Assembly (NCBI GenBank): GCA_046727435.1
Contig: JBKPCR010000193.1
Span: 1-8,520, forward strand
Source: CAVPRW01 sp046727435 [NCBI: bacterium]
GTDB taxonomy: Bacteria > Tectomicrobia > Entotheonellia > J063
Length of the DNA: 8,520 nucleotides
Reading direction: 5' to 3'
Below are positions 1-6,583 of the stretch, one piece after another; the first letter of the stretch is position 1, and each line of letters begins with the position of its first letter. Below the pieces are notes generated by a model that was not told the DNA's origin, searched no databases, and saw only the letters and a program-made list of their open reading frames with translations. A program made the position numbers and the translations under genes.

Positions 1-57
1 GGCCATATGGATATCCGTCGACCCCTTGACGCGACCTGGATCATCAATCAACGCTGA
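1..57 (+). CDS. C-terminal end of an upstream gene, possibly GerMN-domain
   Basis: Frame 1 is open from the window edge to TGA at 55-57 and reads [18 protein letters not shown]. It ends 20 bases before the chosen rph start, so it is probably the preceding gene of the same operon. A GH-[MILV]-D-[IL]-x-R-P-L ending resembles the tail of GerMN-domain (spore germination GerM-like) lipoproteins, which are often found just upstream of rph-rdgB in Desulfobacterota-type operons. That family call rests on only 18 residues plus context and is tentative. The existence of a coding end here is better supported than its identity. Confidence 0.45.
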   Translation, partial: GHMDIRRPLDATWIINQR

Positions 58-77
58 GTCAGGTGGAGGAGAGGTGT

Positions 78-875
78 GTGAGAGCTGATGGGCGACAACC
101 CGACGAGTTACGGCCGGTACGTTTCACACGTCACTTCAATAAGTACGCCGAAGGCTCGGTTCTCATCGAGGTTGGGGATACGAAAGTGATCTGTACGGCG
201 AGCGTTGAAGAGGGTGTACCGCCATTTCGCCGTGAGAGTGGCGAGGGTTGGTTGACCGCGGAGTATGCGATGTTGCCGCGGTCCACGGGAACGCGGAGCC
301 CACGCGAGTCGGCGCGTGGGCGCATTGGCGGACGCACGCATGAAATCCAGCGGCTGATCGGCCGTTCGCTGCGGGCGGTGGTGGATTTCCAGATGTTGGG
401 GCAGCGCACCGTGTGGATCGATTGCGATGTCATCCAAGCCGACGGAGGGACGCGGACGGCATCGATCACCGGGAGTTTTATCGCCGTCTTCGATGCCCTC
501 GAACATCTGCGTGTGCAGGGCATTATTCCGGTTGTTCCCCTGTGGGATTTTGTGGCGGCGACGAGCGTAGGGATCGTCGCCGAGCAACCCCTCCTCGATC
601 TGACCTACCAGGAGGATTCAGCCTGTGAGGTCGACATGAACGTCGTCATGACCGGCGCTGGACGGTTGATCGAGGTGCAGGGGACGGCCGAGCACCAACC
701 GTTTGCGCGGGAGGAGTTGGACCAGTTGCTGGACTTGGCGGCGCATGGTGTGGATCAACTGATTGCCCTGCAACGCACCCTCATTGGGGAGGATCGCCTT
801 GCGCCTCACGCTCCTCGTCGGGACCAAGAATCGGGGAAAGCTCGTCGAGATCCAGAGAATCTTGTCGGGGCTTGA
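78..875 (+). CDS. rph: RNase PH (tRNA 3'-end phosphorolytic exonuclease)
   Basis: RNase PH trims the 3' end of tRNA precursors with inorganic phosphate, releasing nucleoside diphosphates, as a ring-shaped hexamer in the cytoplasm. The family signature runs the whole length: VRADGR at the N-terminus, [66 protein letters not shown] (phosphate-binding Arg in GGTRT), and [15 protein letters not shown] with the acidic metal-site residues. I chose GTG at 78 because the family usually begins [MV]R-[AS]-DGR and GGAGG at 65-69 lies 8 bases upstream; an in-frame GTG at 63 would swallow that site. The protein is about 265 aa against a usual 237-250. The last 27 residues (from base 792) have no family counterpart and almost entirely overlap rdgB in another frame. 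Stop is TGA. Confidence 0.96.
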   Translation: MRADGRQPDELRPVRFTRHFNKYAEGSVLIEVGDTKVICTASVEEGVPPFRRESGEGWLTAEYAMLPRSTGTRSPRESARGRIGGRTHEIQRLIGRSLRAVVDFQMLGQRTVWIDCDVIQADGGTRTASITGSFIAVFDALEHLRVQGIIPVVPLWDFVAATSVGIVAEQPLLDLTYQEDSACEVDMNVVMTGAGRLIEVQGTAEHQPFAREELDQLLDLAAHGVDQLIALQRTLIGEDRLAPHAPRRDQESGKARRDPENLVGA

Positions 876-1419
876 CCTCGACCTTCTCCCGTTGACCGAT
901 TTTATGCAAGCGCCGGACGTCGTCGAGGACGGCATGACGTATCGCGACAACGCCGTCAAGAAGGCGCAGACGATCGCCGCCTGGAGCGGTCAGCTCACCC
1001 TGGCAGATGATTCTGGCCTGGAAGTGGCGGCCTTGGGGGGCCAGCCGGGCGTCTATACGGCACGTTTTGGCGGCCTTGGCCTGAGCTCCCGTGAGCGCTG
1101 CCTGTACCTGCTGGAACGCCTGCGCGGCGTCCCGGACGGCCAGCGGCAGGCGGTCTTTCGCTGTGTTGCGGTCCTGATGGATCCCGCTGGGCGCATGAGC
1201 GTGCATGAGGGGCGATGTCCAGGGGTGATCGGGCACGACCTGCGAGGTGAAGGAGGCTTTGGGTATGATCCGCTCTTCTGGTTGCCGGAGCACGGATGCA
1301 CGTTCGCCGAGCTGTCATCGGAGCAGAAGGACGCGAGCAGCCACCGTGCCCAGGCGATGCGGGCCGTGATTCCCGTGTTAACCGCGCTGGCTCAGGGCGG
1401 TCCATGGCCTGAAGGATGA
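799..1419 (+). CDS. rdgB: XTP/dITP pyrophosphatase, RdgB/HAM1 family
   Basis: This enzyme hydrolyses non-canonical purine triphosphates (dITP, XTP, ITP) to monophosphate and pyrophosphate, keeping deaminated bases out of DNA and RNA. Family motifs appear in order: [11 protein letters not shown] near the N-terminus (nucleotide binding), [20 protein letters not shown] (catalytic acidic pair in DDSG), EGRCPG followed by [11 protein letters not shown], then [19 protein letters not shown], where SHR is the base-recognition motif. I chose TTG at 799 because GGGGAGG at 786-792 sits 6 bases upstream and the protein then begins directly at the family start, giving 206 aa; the longer frame from TTG 763 has no such site. 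It overlaps the rph 3' end by 77 bases, implying coupled translation of the pair. A KDASSHR segment replaces the more usual KNxxSHR. Stop is TGA. Confidence 0.95.
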   Translation: MRLTLLVGTKNRGKLVEIQRILSGLDLDLLPLTDFMQAPDVVEDGMTYRDNAVKKAQTIAAWSGQLTLADDSGLEVAALGGQPGVYTARFGGLGLSSRERCLYLLERLRGVPDGQRQAVFRCVAVLMDPAGRMSVHEGRCPGVIGHDLRGEGGFGYDPLFWLPEHGCTFAELSSEQKDASSHRAQAMRAVIPVLTALAQGGPWPEG

Positions 1420-1449
1420 GCCTTGCGGTTTTTGCCGCAGTGTGCTAGA

Positions 1450-1455
1450 TATACT
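1450..1455 (+). promoter_or_regulatory. Possible -10 box for the tRNA cluster
   Basis: TATACT lies about 40 bases before tRNA-Pro. The best upstream match to a -35, TTGCGG at 1423-1428, is 21 bases away, longer than ideal, and forms part of a small hairpin (TGCGG 1424-1428 with CCGCA 1435-1439). A dedicated promoter is reasonable because the tRNAs follow the rdgB stop, but read-through from the rph-rdgB operon is equally possible. Confidence 0.3.
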
Positions 1456-1495
1456 GCACCTTCCTGAAGGTGTCGCTCAGCGGTTGCAGGTCGGT

Positions 1496-1574
<79 letters not shown>

Positions 1575-1586
1575 CACGACGAACAA

Positions 1587-1660
1587 GCGCCCGTAGCTCA
1601 AACGGATAGAGCACGAGCCTTCTAAGCTTGGGGTTGCAGGTTCGATTCCTGCCGGGCGCG
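1587..1660 (+). tRNA. tRNA-Arg(TCT)
   Basis: The acceptor arms GCGCCCG (1587-1593) and CGGGCGC (1653-1659) pair fully. The D arm is GCTC/GAGC. The anticodon stem CGAGC/GCTTG encloses CTTCTAA with anticodon TCT at 1621-1623. The T-arm has GGTTCGATTCC. Discriminator base is G at 1660 and CCA is not encoded, unlike the neighbouring tRNA-Pro. Confidence 0.96.
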
Positions 1661-1701
1661 CTGGCTCGGGCGCTCTTCCTATGGACGACTGAACACTTGA
1701 T

Positions 1702-1774
1702 GGTGGGCGTAGCTCAGCGGCAGAGCACTGGGTTGTGGCCCCAGGGGTCGCGGGTTCAAATCCCGTCGCTCACC
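1702..1774 (+). tRNA. tRNA-His(GTG), integration target
   Basis: Acceptor arms GTGGGCG (1703-1709) and CGCTCAC (1767-1773) pair with one G-T. The extra 5' G typical of tRNA-His (1702) faces C73 (1774). The anticodon arm CTGGG / TTGTGGC / CCCAG holds GTG at 1735-1737. CCA is not encoded. From 1730 onward the gene is duplicated at 6996, so its 3' half forms one edge of an integrated element and was probably supplied by it. The tRNA is still complete and should be functional. Confidence 0.96.
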
Positions 1775-1794
1775 CTAAGTAAATCAAATATTTA
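1730..1794. repeat. Left attachment repeat of element 1 (tRNA-His 3' end plus integrase end)
   Basis: This is direct-repeat partner of 6996-7060, offset exactly 5,266. The 47-base core (1730-1776) differs at three positions only: 1751 C/G, 1758 A/G and 1765 G/C. Similarity continues at a lower level to about 1794, covering the shared integrase stop and the AAATCAA..ATTTA sequence. The tRNA-derived part is the expected attB/attP identity segment of a tRNA-targeting tyrosine recombinase. Confidence 0.85.
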
Positions 1795-2143
1795 CAGGGA
1801 GGCTGTCAGGCGGGTTTAGAGGCATTGTGCCCGAAAATGTGCCTGTCAGCTTCCTTGCCACCTGCAGATCACTGGGGCTGACGATATGGTAGCGGTCAAA
1901 CACCGTCCGGCTCCTGTGCCCAGACACCTTCATCGCCACCCGCTCAGGCAGACCTAGGTTGACCATGTTCCGCACTGCGGTGCGTTGGAAGTCATGCCGC
2001 AGCATCCCAGGACAACCTGCCTTCACACATGCAGTTTTCCAGGCTTTTTTAAAGTCCTGAACCCTCTTTCCCCGGTGTGGGCCTCTAAAAGGGAGTGGAC
2101 GCGTAGCCTGTGGGGAAAGAGGTGGAAAAAGCCAGATTACCAA
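1784..2143 (-). pseudogene. Tyrosine integrase, C-terminal remnant (element 1)
   Basis: The visible 119 residues match the catalytic half of a phage/island tyrosine recombinase: [50 protein letters not shown]50 (box II), H76 (box III) and nucleophile Y85 are present, but the box II arginine of H-x-x-R is Gln53 (codon CAA, 1985-1987); the sister integrase at 7050 has CGA in this position. The N-terminal DNA-binding domain and box I arginine are missing: the frame runs only to a stop about 30 bases upstream of the TTG used as nominal start, and the segment before RVQDF looks scrambled. It reads toward tRNA-His and stops 10 bases past it, the usual arrangement for tRNA islands. It is presumably inactive. 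Confidence 0.85.
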
Positions 2144-2257
2144 TATCCGTACATGGCGACTGATGGGCGTGAGGACCTAACCACTGGGCAAGGGCTACGC
2201 CGTGTAGTGCTCCCATGATTTCTTTGGACTCTGACTCACTGCTCTCTAGTGCTCTGG

Positions 2258-2293
2258 CCTCTGGGGGGAGTCCAGAGGGGTTCTCCCCTCTGG
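2258..2293. repeat. Competing hairpins, three complementary arms
   Basis: CCAGAGGGG (2272-2280) and CCCCTCTGG (2285-2293) form a perfect 9-bp stem around the loop TTCT. An upstream CCTCTGG (2258-2264) can pair instead with CCAGAGG (2272-2278), so two hairpins exclude each other. No T-run follows on either strand, so I do not call a terminator. It sits between the integrase remnant and the cargo. Confidence 0.6.
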
Positions 2294-2332
2294 TCGCTCG
2301 CCGTAAGTCTGCTATGACAATGACACGCCTAT

Positions 2333-2632
2333 ATGCGCGAGGCATCAGCGACGCTGCCAGGGAATGCCCGTGTTTCACAGCTCTATGATCCCTGGAAGCC
2401 AGTGATCTTCGGAGGGGCCTTCGTGCATGGCTCGTTTGAACGCCTCTATCCCCACATTGCCCGGTGGGTGCAGGCGCATGGCTATCATGAAATAAGGTGT
2501 AACGACTACCGCCGTTCCTTTGTCCGACCCCTGGACATCCGTAGCATGTTCTGGGAGAGGTTGGAGTCCTATCCGGCGGAACGCAATCCTTCCGGCTCCA
2601 AAACAGGAATCTCCCGTAACTGCTTTTTGTAG
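2333..2632 (+). CDS. Hypothetical protein, possible remnant
   Basis: This 99-aa frame starts at ATG 2333 without a recognisable Shine-Dalgarno site. I do not recognise a family. Its central part (PWKPVIFGGAFVHGSFERL, then YPHIARWVQAHGYHEIRCND) has the composition of a real globular protein: mixed aliphatic and aromatic residues, few rare repeats and no low complexity. The last 20 or so residues lie antisense to the end of the cyclotransferase-like frame on the other strand, so the true end may be missing. It is a convergent neighbour of the 2569-3439 pair. It could be the edge of a deleted gene or a chance frame. Confidence 0.35.
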   Translation: MREASATLPGNARVSQLYDPWKPVIFGGAFVHGSFERLYPHIARWVQAHGYHEIRCNDYRRSFVRPLDIRSMFWERLESYPAERNPSGSKTGISRNCFL

Positions 2633-2883
2633 TCCTCGCTCAACCCATGCTCCATCGCTCCAAGCAGCAGAAGATCACGATACGCCCTTGTCGGTTTGAG
2701 TCCGGCGCGAGGGGACTCTGCTATATAAGCGTATCCCTCCACTGACGTACCTTCCTGCTCTAATTGAACCTTCGTCCGGCGATACCCCACCTCGTGGAGA
2801 TCCAGAAACTCGATAACCTTGGCGGGGAGGTGATACAGGACGCCCTCGACCATGGCATCCTCGTTCGGCGCCAACTCAATCAA
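2569..2883 (-). CDS. Gamma-glutamylcyclotransferase-like domain, N-terminally truncated
   Basis: The 104 residues match the C-terminal two thirds of the GGCT/AIG2-like fold: VEGVLYHL near residue 12, then FLDLHEVGYRRTKVQL, VEGYAYIAES, LKPTRAYRDLLLLGAMEHGLSEDY. Glu31 in LDLHE is at the place of the family's catalytic glutamate. Members act on gamma-glutamyl peptides, releasing 5-oxoproline, although many bacterial ones have unknown substrates. The first strand with the Y-G-S-N substrate-binding loop is missing; a stop lies seven bases upstream of the TTG at 2881-2883. That TTG overlaps the stop of the membrane gene (2876-2878) by 8 bases, so translation could be coupled, or a deletion joined two genes. 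Without the N-terminal loop, enzymatic activity is doubtful. Confidence 0.7.
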   Translation of the reverse strand: MIELAPNEDAMVEGVLYHLPAKVIEFLDLHEVGYRRTKVQLEQEGTSVEGYAYIAESPRAGLKPTRAYRDLLLLGAMEHGLSEDYKKQLREIPVLEPEGLRSAG

Positions 2884-3439
2884 GATTCTTCATAACCGTT
2901 TTGACCAGGTCGATCCGTGCCTGTGCGCGGACACGATCAATGGCCTGTTCCATGAAATGAAAAAAGACTTTGATGACCTGTTCTGGCCCAATCGCGACAT
3001 CTTCGTCATCGATCCTAGCGGTGAATAGTTTCGAGCGCATAATCACCATGGATCCAAGCCCCGCAAAGAAGACCGCCTTCACGCGATCACCCTCCGTCGT
3101 CAGGGCCACAGCGTCAAAGACCTGGAGCATATAGAATGAGAAGGCCGCAACAGCGCCATTAAACACGTGATAGAGGAATCCCTGGATGGTCTCTAAGGCC
3201 CTCAGCGGCTCATCTTTGAATTTACCAAGGATTTCCGTAAATGCAGTGATGAAGCCCAGAAGGAACGTATAGAAGTACAAACGCTCATGTGAGGCGCCCT
3301 CATAAGGGGAGGACATCCAGACCAGGACAAGGACCATAATGTAAGCAACATAAATCGCCATTTGTCTGAGCGATTTCTTGACATGATGAGATCGTGAGAG
3401 CATTTGAAAGTTACCCAACAGCAGCCCTAGTCTGGTCAT
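2876..3439 (-). CDS. Multi-pass membrane protein of unknown function
   Basis: This 187-aa protein has an ATG start at 3437-3439 with AGGAGG at 3447-3452, seven bases upstream, making it one of the best-supported starts in the island. Predicted membrane segments are about residues 27-43 (MAIYVAYIMVLVLVWM), 54-72 (LYFYTFLLGFITAFTEILG), 88-108 (FLYHVFNGAVAAFSFYMLQVF) and a weaker one at 121-134. A soluble C-terminal tail follows, beginning RSKLFTARIDDEDVAIGPEQ and continuing as an amphipathic, Arg/Lys-rich helix. Positive charges before segment 1 suggest a cytoplasmic N-terminus. I do not recognise a named family. It is directly followed by the cyclotransferase-like frame. The open frame is intact, in contrast to most of the island. 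Confidence 0.75.
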   Translation of the reverse strand: MTRLGLLLGNFQMLSRSHHVKKSLRQMAIYVAYIMVLVLVWMSSPYEGASHERLYFYTFLLGFITAFTEILGKFKDEPLRALETIQGFLYHVFNGAVAAFSFYMLQVFDAVALTTEGDRVKAVFFAGLGSMVIMRSKLFTARIDDEDVAIGPEQVIKVFFHFMEQAIDRVRAQARIDLVKTVMKNLD

Positions 3440-4326
3440 ATTTTTGCCTCCTGCAGGCCTGAGCGTATTGCCGCGATTACTCTTAGAGAAGAGCCTCTAA
3501 TGTCTGCCGCTATCGTATGCTTGTCTCTCCGAAAGTACCTAGAGCCGCTCAGCCCTTGTATTGAGCAAGAATCGTGCGTCTCGATGTTATTTATTTTAAG
3601 TATTGAAATCTCCAGATAAAATAGGCTGATAGGTCATGAGAACACGTCAGCCTGGCTGCCCAAAATTAGACAGGTATGGCCGCCACCAACCAGGGAGAGC
3701 GCACTACAACCTGACAAATCGGCAGGTTGGGAATCTGCGCATTTCTGGATACCAATTGGTTGGATGTGCACACCCAAGTGGGGTTCCCACACTAAATCAC
3801 TAGGAGGGGCTTCCATGAACTTTTCCATAGGGGAGTGGGGGGAGAGTGGGAGTTTTGTGGAACTAAGGATTAAGGAGTGAAACCTCGGAGCGCATACGTG
3901 GGACCAATTCGCATTTGGCGGAAGGAAGCCACGAGAGCCTTGGAACCGATAGCCGTGGCAGCCTCCCATTCCGCCGTTGAGGTCGGGATCGGTGACTTGG
4001 GTAAACCTGTCAATTTCTGGGGGGTGTGAGGGCAAGGTGTTTATATGCCTCGCTCTCCATCCCTTCCCTCTTCCCTTCTGACGTTGAACTACTGACCCCA
4101 ACATAAATAGCTTAAGTTGTGTGACCCACGAAATGGCTTGCACAGCAGGTATCGCAGGCTACTGATACTTAAGATTCTATTGCTGGGATCAGTAGGTTAC
4201 AAATGATAGGCAGTACACAACCCCCAATTTTTGACAGGTTGGGGATATGTGAGAAGCATGCCATGGCGTGCAGCCAAGGGCAGAGCGCCTGATTCTCCTT
4301 ATCCGCCCACAGCTCTTCCGGAGCCC
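3440..4326. other. Gene-free stretch with inverted repeats
   Basis: The first 190 bases are A+T-richer than the surroundings and include the upstream region of the membrane gene, with a small hairpin TTAGAG/CTCTAA (3483-3500). A 169-codon frame on the - strand (3634-4143) has no family features, an odd composition (many His, Pro, Ser) and crosses several inverted repeats, so I do not call it. The remainder holds three copies of a CAATTTTTGACAGGT-like motif and two other hairpins: CAACCTG/CAGGTTG at 3707-3729 and CTACTGAT/ATCAGTAG at 4159-4195. Confidence 0.5.
4004..4240. repeat. MITE-like segment with 25-bp terminal inverted repeats
   Basis: Bases 4004-4028 (AACCTGTCAA, then GGGGGGTGTG) and the reverse complement of 4216-4240 agree at 20 of 25 positions, giving a 237-bp segment bounded by inverted ends AACCTGTCAA...TTGACAGGTT. 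No coding frame or transposase is inside. A third, weaker copy of the motif (GCCCAAAATTAGACAGGT) lies at 3658-3675 in the orientation of the right end. This fits a non-autonomous transposon remnant or the ends of a decayed insertion sequence. No flanking target duplication is clear. Confidence 0.4.
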
Positions 4327-4607
4327 TTAGCGTAATAGTCCCTCCCGTCGCAGCGCCTGCTCCAACTCTGGGTCACTGGGCTCCGCCAACACCTACTGTC
4401 CAATCTTGACCATTGGCTTCCTCTCCTTACCATCGTTCTGCTGCTTCACCCACTCGGACGCCTGCTGATCTTGCTCCACGTTGATGTATTGGTACGCGAC
4501 ACCCAGGCTGTCCAGATGTCGGCGCGTCCGCTGCGCATCCCCACACCAATCAGCCCCATAGACCTCGACCGTTCCCCTGGTCTCCTCTCTTCAAGGCCCT
4601 CTGTCAT
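4327..4607 (-). pseudogene. Glutaredoxin-like protein, broken
   Basis: The frame ending at TAA 4327-4329 reads a thioredoxin-fold glutaredoxin-like protein: TVEVYGADWCGDAQRTRRH, then LDSLGVAYQYINVEQDQQA, SEWVKQQNDGKERKPMVKIG, and the tail EPSDPELEQALRREGLLR. The active site is C-G-D-A, so the second cysteine of the usual CxxC is absent and only a monothiol reaction would be possible. Two lesions break it. TAG at 4393-4395 interrupts after IGQ, where a second Gln would be natural (CAG to TAG). The likely start, ATG 4605-4607 (MTEGLEERRPGE), is in a different frame and needs a one-base correction near 4570-4580 to join TVEVYG. It would have been about 93 aa, reducing disulfides or glutathionylated proteins in the cytoplasm. 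Confidence 0.8.
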
Positions 4608-5195
4608 GATGGCCAACCCCCCACCTCCCGTATGTACGGGCGCACTCTCTCAACTGTAGGGCTGCTACTCCGATGTGTCAACCACTTGACGGAGGCCTTG
4701 CATGTGTACACAGATATGGACTGGTCCGGCTCCCTGCAGGGGGCGGAGGGGGGACCCGGCCAGCGGGTGATGGGCCGCCAGAAGGTCGCCACCGATGCCT
4801 GCCGAAAGAGAGCTGCTCGGAAGATCGCCTAAAGGGTCCGTAACCCGATGTTTCCTACACCTTAAGTACTCAATTTTATGGAGCTGAGCGCGGACAAAAT
4901 CAGGGGGACCTTGGTGAGCGGAAGGCCCCCCCATGACGCTCGATCGCGCCTGCGTGAAGCCGCCTACCTGTCGGAGAACAAGACTCCAGCCGCCGAGGTA
5001 TTCCGCGCTGGTGCCATCCGATTGAGCCTGCCGTTGACGGAAGGGAAGTGAACATGGGTCGTGGAGCACCAGTCCAACGGTGTGCCATCGGAGACCTTGA
5101 AGCTGAGGCGAGCGGCTTGAGCCGAGGGCAGAGTGATGGTTATATCACCTCCTGACCTCACCACATGTGCATCGAAGCCGGGAACTCATCGCTCC
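4608..5195. other. Stretch with no convincing gene
   Basis: Several short frames exist on both strands but none shows a family motif together with a start signal. A 14-base sequence with inverted arms, CCCGTA-TG-TACGGG (4627-4640), sits 20 bases upstream of the glutaredoxin ATG and could be an old operator. On the - strand, 4964-5164 reads a short beta-rich peptide (SGGDITITLPSAQAARLSFK, then FPSVNGRLN) that faintly recalls the end of DUF4097-type beta-helical adhesin-like proteins; it may be a remnant of a gene downstream of the zinc-ribbon gene, but the evidence is weak. Confidence 0.4.
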
Positions 5196-5369
5196 TCAGC
5201 TCTTCTTGGTGGTCTTGACCTGAACGCTCGACATCTGCCTCACGACCTCCGAGCTGCCACACTCCGGACACTGGAAGCCCTCTGTTCTCTTGCGCTCATA
5301 TTCACTGATTGAAGAGCTAAACACAAAGCCTTTCCCACATTTCTGGCAGAGAAACTCATAGATTGGCAT
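5196..5369 (-). CDS. FmdB-type zinc-ribbon protein (57 aa)
   Basis: This short gene encodes a single zinc ribbon of the FmdB/CxxC_CxxC_SSSS family. It begins MPIYEFLCQKCGKGF and continues EGFQCPECGSSEVVRQMSS. Cys8, Cys11, Cys34 and Cys37 form the zinc site, and the M-P-[IL]-Y-E-[FY] opening is the family hallmark. Length is typical (55-100 aa). The start is ATG 5367-5369 with GGAGGA at 5378-5383, eight bases upstream; stop is TGA. The family was named after a putative regulator of formamidase genes, but most members have no known function and may bind nucleic acid or assist metal handling. It appears undamaged although its neighbours on both sides are broken, and it lacks an obvious operon partner. 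Confidence 0.9.
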   Translation of the reverse strand: MPIYEFLCQKCGKGFVFSSSISEYERKRTEGFQCPECGSSEVVRQMSSVQVKTTKKS

Positions 5370-5383
5370 GTGCTTTCTCCTCC

Positions 5384-5698
5384 GTCATGCGCCATCTTAC
5401 CTATGGTTCCCGAACACCCGTATCTATTGAAATCCATGCGCGTTATGCATTGGCTTCTCCTGATCTGCGGCGGGGCATCCAACCAATCGTGTGGGGGCGA
5501 TGGGCGAAGGACAGCGGCTGCCAGAAAGGGATTATCGGCGGGCTACTTGTCTACAAGTACCTCAACAGCACCATGGATCACGTCCAGAACATATGCAGGA
5601 TCGGAGAGGCCGTGTCAACCAGAATGTTGAACCAGCAACCGCAGTCAGCTCAACTGGCTGGGGCTCCCCCGCTTGTTCGCTGCCATCGGAGGAGATGC
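5384..5698. other. Stretch with no convincing gene
   Basis: Two overlapping + strand frames (5363-5737 and 5370-5630) begin inside the Shine-Dalgarno and start region of the - strand zinc-ribbon gene and show no family motif. The - strand has stops in all frames. I see no RNA gene and no strong repeat. It is probably spacer or eroded coding sequence between the zinc-ribbon gene and the beta-helix pseudogene. Confidence 0.5.
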
Positions 5699-6583
5699 TT
5701 ATTGGAGAGGTGCGCTATCCGACCCTCCAAAGCTTAAGTGGACCGTCGCGGTCTGACCGTCAAGGGTGCCACACGAGGGCACTCGTATGAAGTAGAGATA
5801 TGTAATTCCCGTCAGAGTCATCGGGGCATTGGTGACGCAGGAAGAGACCGTCACGAAGAGCTGCGCCGTCGGGGTGGCCGATGAGCTGGCAGATATCAAG
5901 AGGAAGTGGCCGCGATTGAAGAACGCGGCGCGAGTGATGTGCACAGTATCCGCAACGCCGAATTCGAAGGCTCCCAGATCCACGGTCCCCTGGAGAATGC
6001 GGGGACGGCCCTCCAGGTCCGTCAACGGAAGGCCAGGGGCGCTATTGTCCCCCTGGTCAATCACCGGAGAGCCCGCCTGCAAATGATAATCGTCGTTCTC
6101 GGCATCCACGAAACACGGATCCACGTCATGCAGGTTACTTGGATCAATCGGGAACGGTAGTGTCATAAACGTGCCTGCCGAACTGGTGTCAAAATCATTG
6201 GAAACGAGGTTGACGGGGGAAGGCTGACCATCCCCATTCCCATCGTTTTCCAGGAAGAGATCCGCTCCCGAGGCGGAAGAGTTGTTCCAGACAATGTTGT
6301 TGTAGAGATCTGCGGTATCACTGTTGGCCTTCAGCTGAAGCCGAAGACCACGGCCCGTGTTCCCCGTAATCGTGTTGTTGGTCACGATGATGGCGTGCTA
6401 CCACACGGTAAGGCCGCCGCAGCAGTTAGAGGCCGCATTCCTGGTGATGATGTTGTTCGCGATGGTGATGAGATCACCACTCACTGATCCTGGAGGCAGA
6501 GGCGAGGTCTGCCTGGGCATGTCCCCCGCGGTGTTGTGTGTACGCAGAGGCATGCCCCATGCCTGGCCCCGTGAGGGGGTCAA
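5699..6583 (-). pseudogene. Right-handed beta-helix surface protein, C-terminal part with in-frame TAG
   Basis: Beta-helix turns are recognisable as repeated Asn-rich rungs (ITIANNIITRN, then VTNNTITGNTGRG and LYNNIVWNN), followed by the conserved closing block of choice-of-anchor/parallel beta-helix proteins: DVDPCFVDAENDDYHLQAGS, PVIDQGDNSAPGLPLTD, GRPRILQGTVDLGAFEFG. After it comes a beta-rich C-terminal domain with paired cysteines that ends SDSAPLQ at TAA 5699-5701. Such proteins are secreted or surface-exposed and often bind or cleave polysaccharides; no catalytic site is visible. TAG at 6398-6400 splits the frame between LTVW and HAIIVTNN, with both sides clearly homologous rungs, so this is a nonsense mutation rather than two genes. 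The N-terminus with signal peptide and earlier rungs is missing, with no start signal near 6583. Confidence 0.85.

Noticed and set aside
1424-1439. TGCGG-TTTTTG-CCGCA hairpin after rdgB as a terminator
   Set aside because: The T-run is in the loop, and no T-run follows the stem on either strand.
2170-2210. tRNA-like sequence on the - strand (GCGTAGCCC...CAGTGGTTAGG)
   Set aside because: Only a D-arm-like segment is present; there is no acceptor pairing, anticodon arm or T-arm.
3634-4143. 169-codon open frame on the - strand
   Set aside because: No family motif, His/Pro/Ser-rich composition, no convincing ribosome site, and it runs through several inverted repeats.
4665-5069. 134-codon open frame on the - strand and overlapping frames on the + strand
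   Set aside because: No recognisable domain, unlike real genes nearby; three similar-length frames overlap here, typical of G+C-rich non-coding sequence.
5363-5737. 124-codon open frame on the + strand
   Set aside because: It begins inside the start region of the opposing zinc-ribbon gene and shows no motif or ribosome site.
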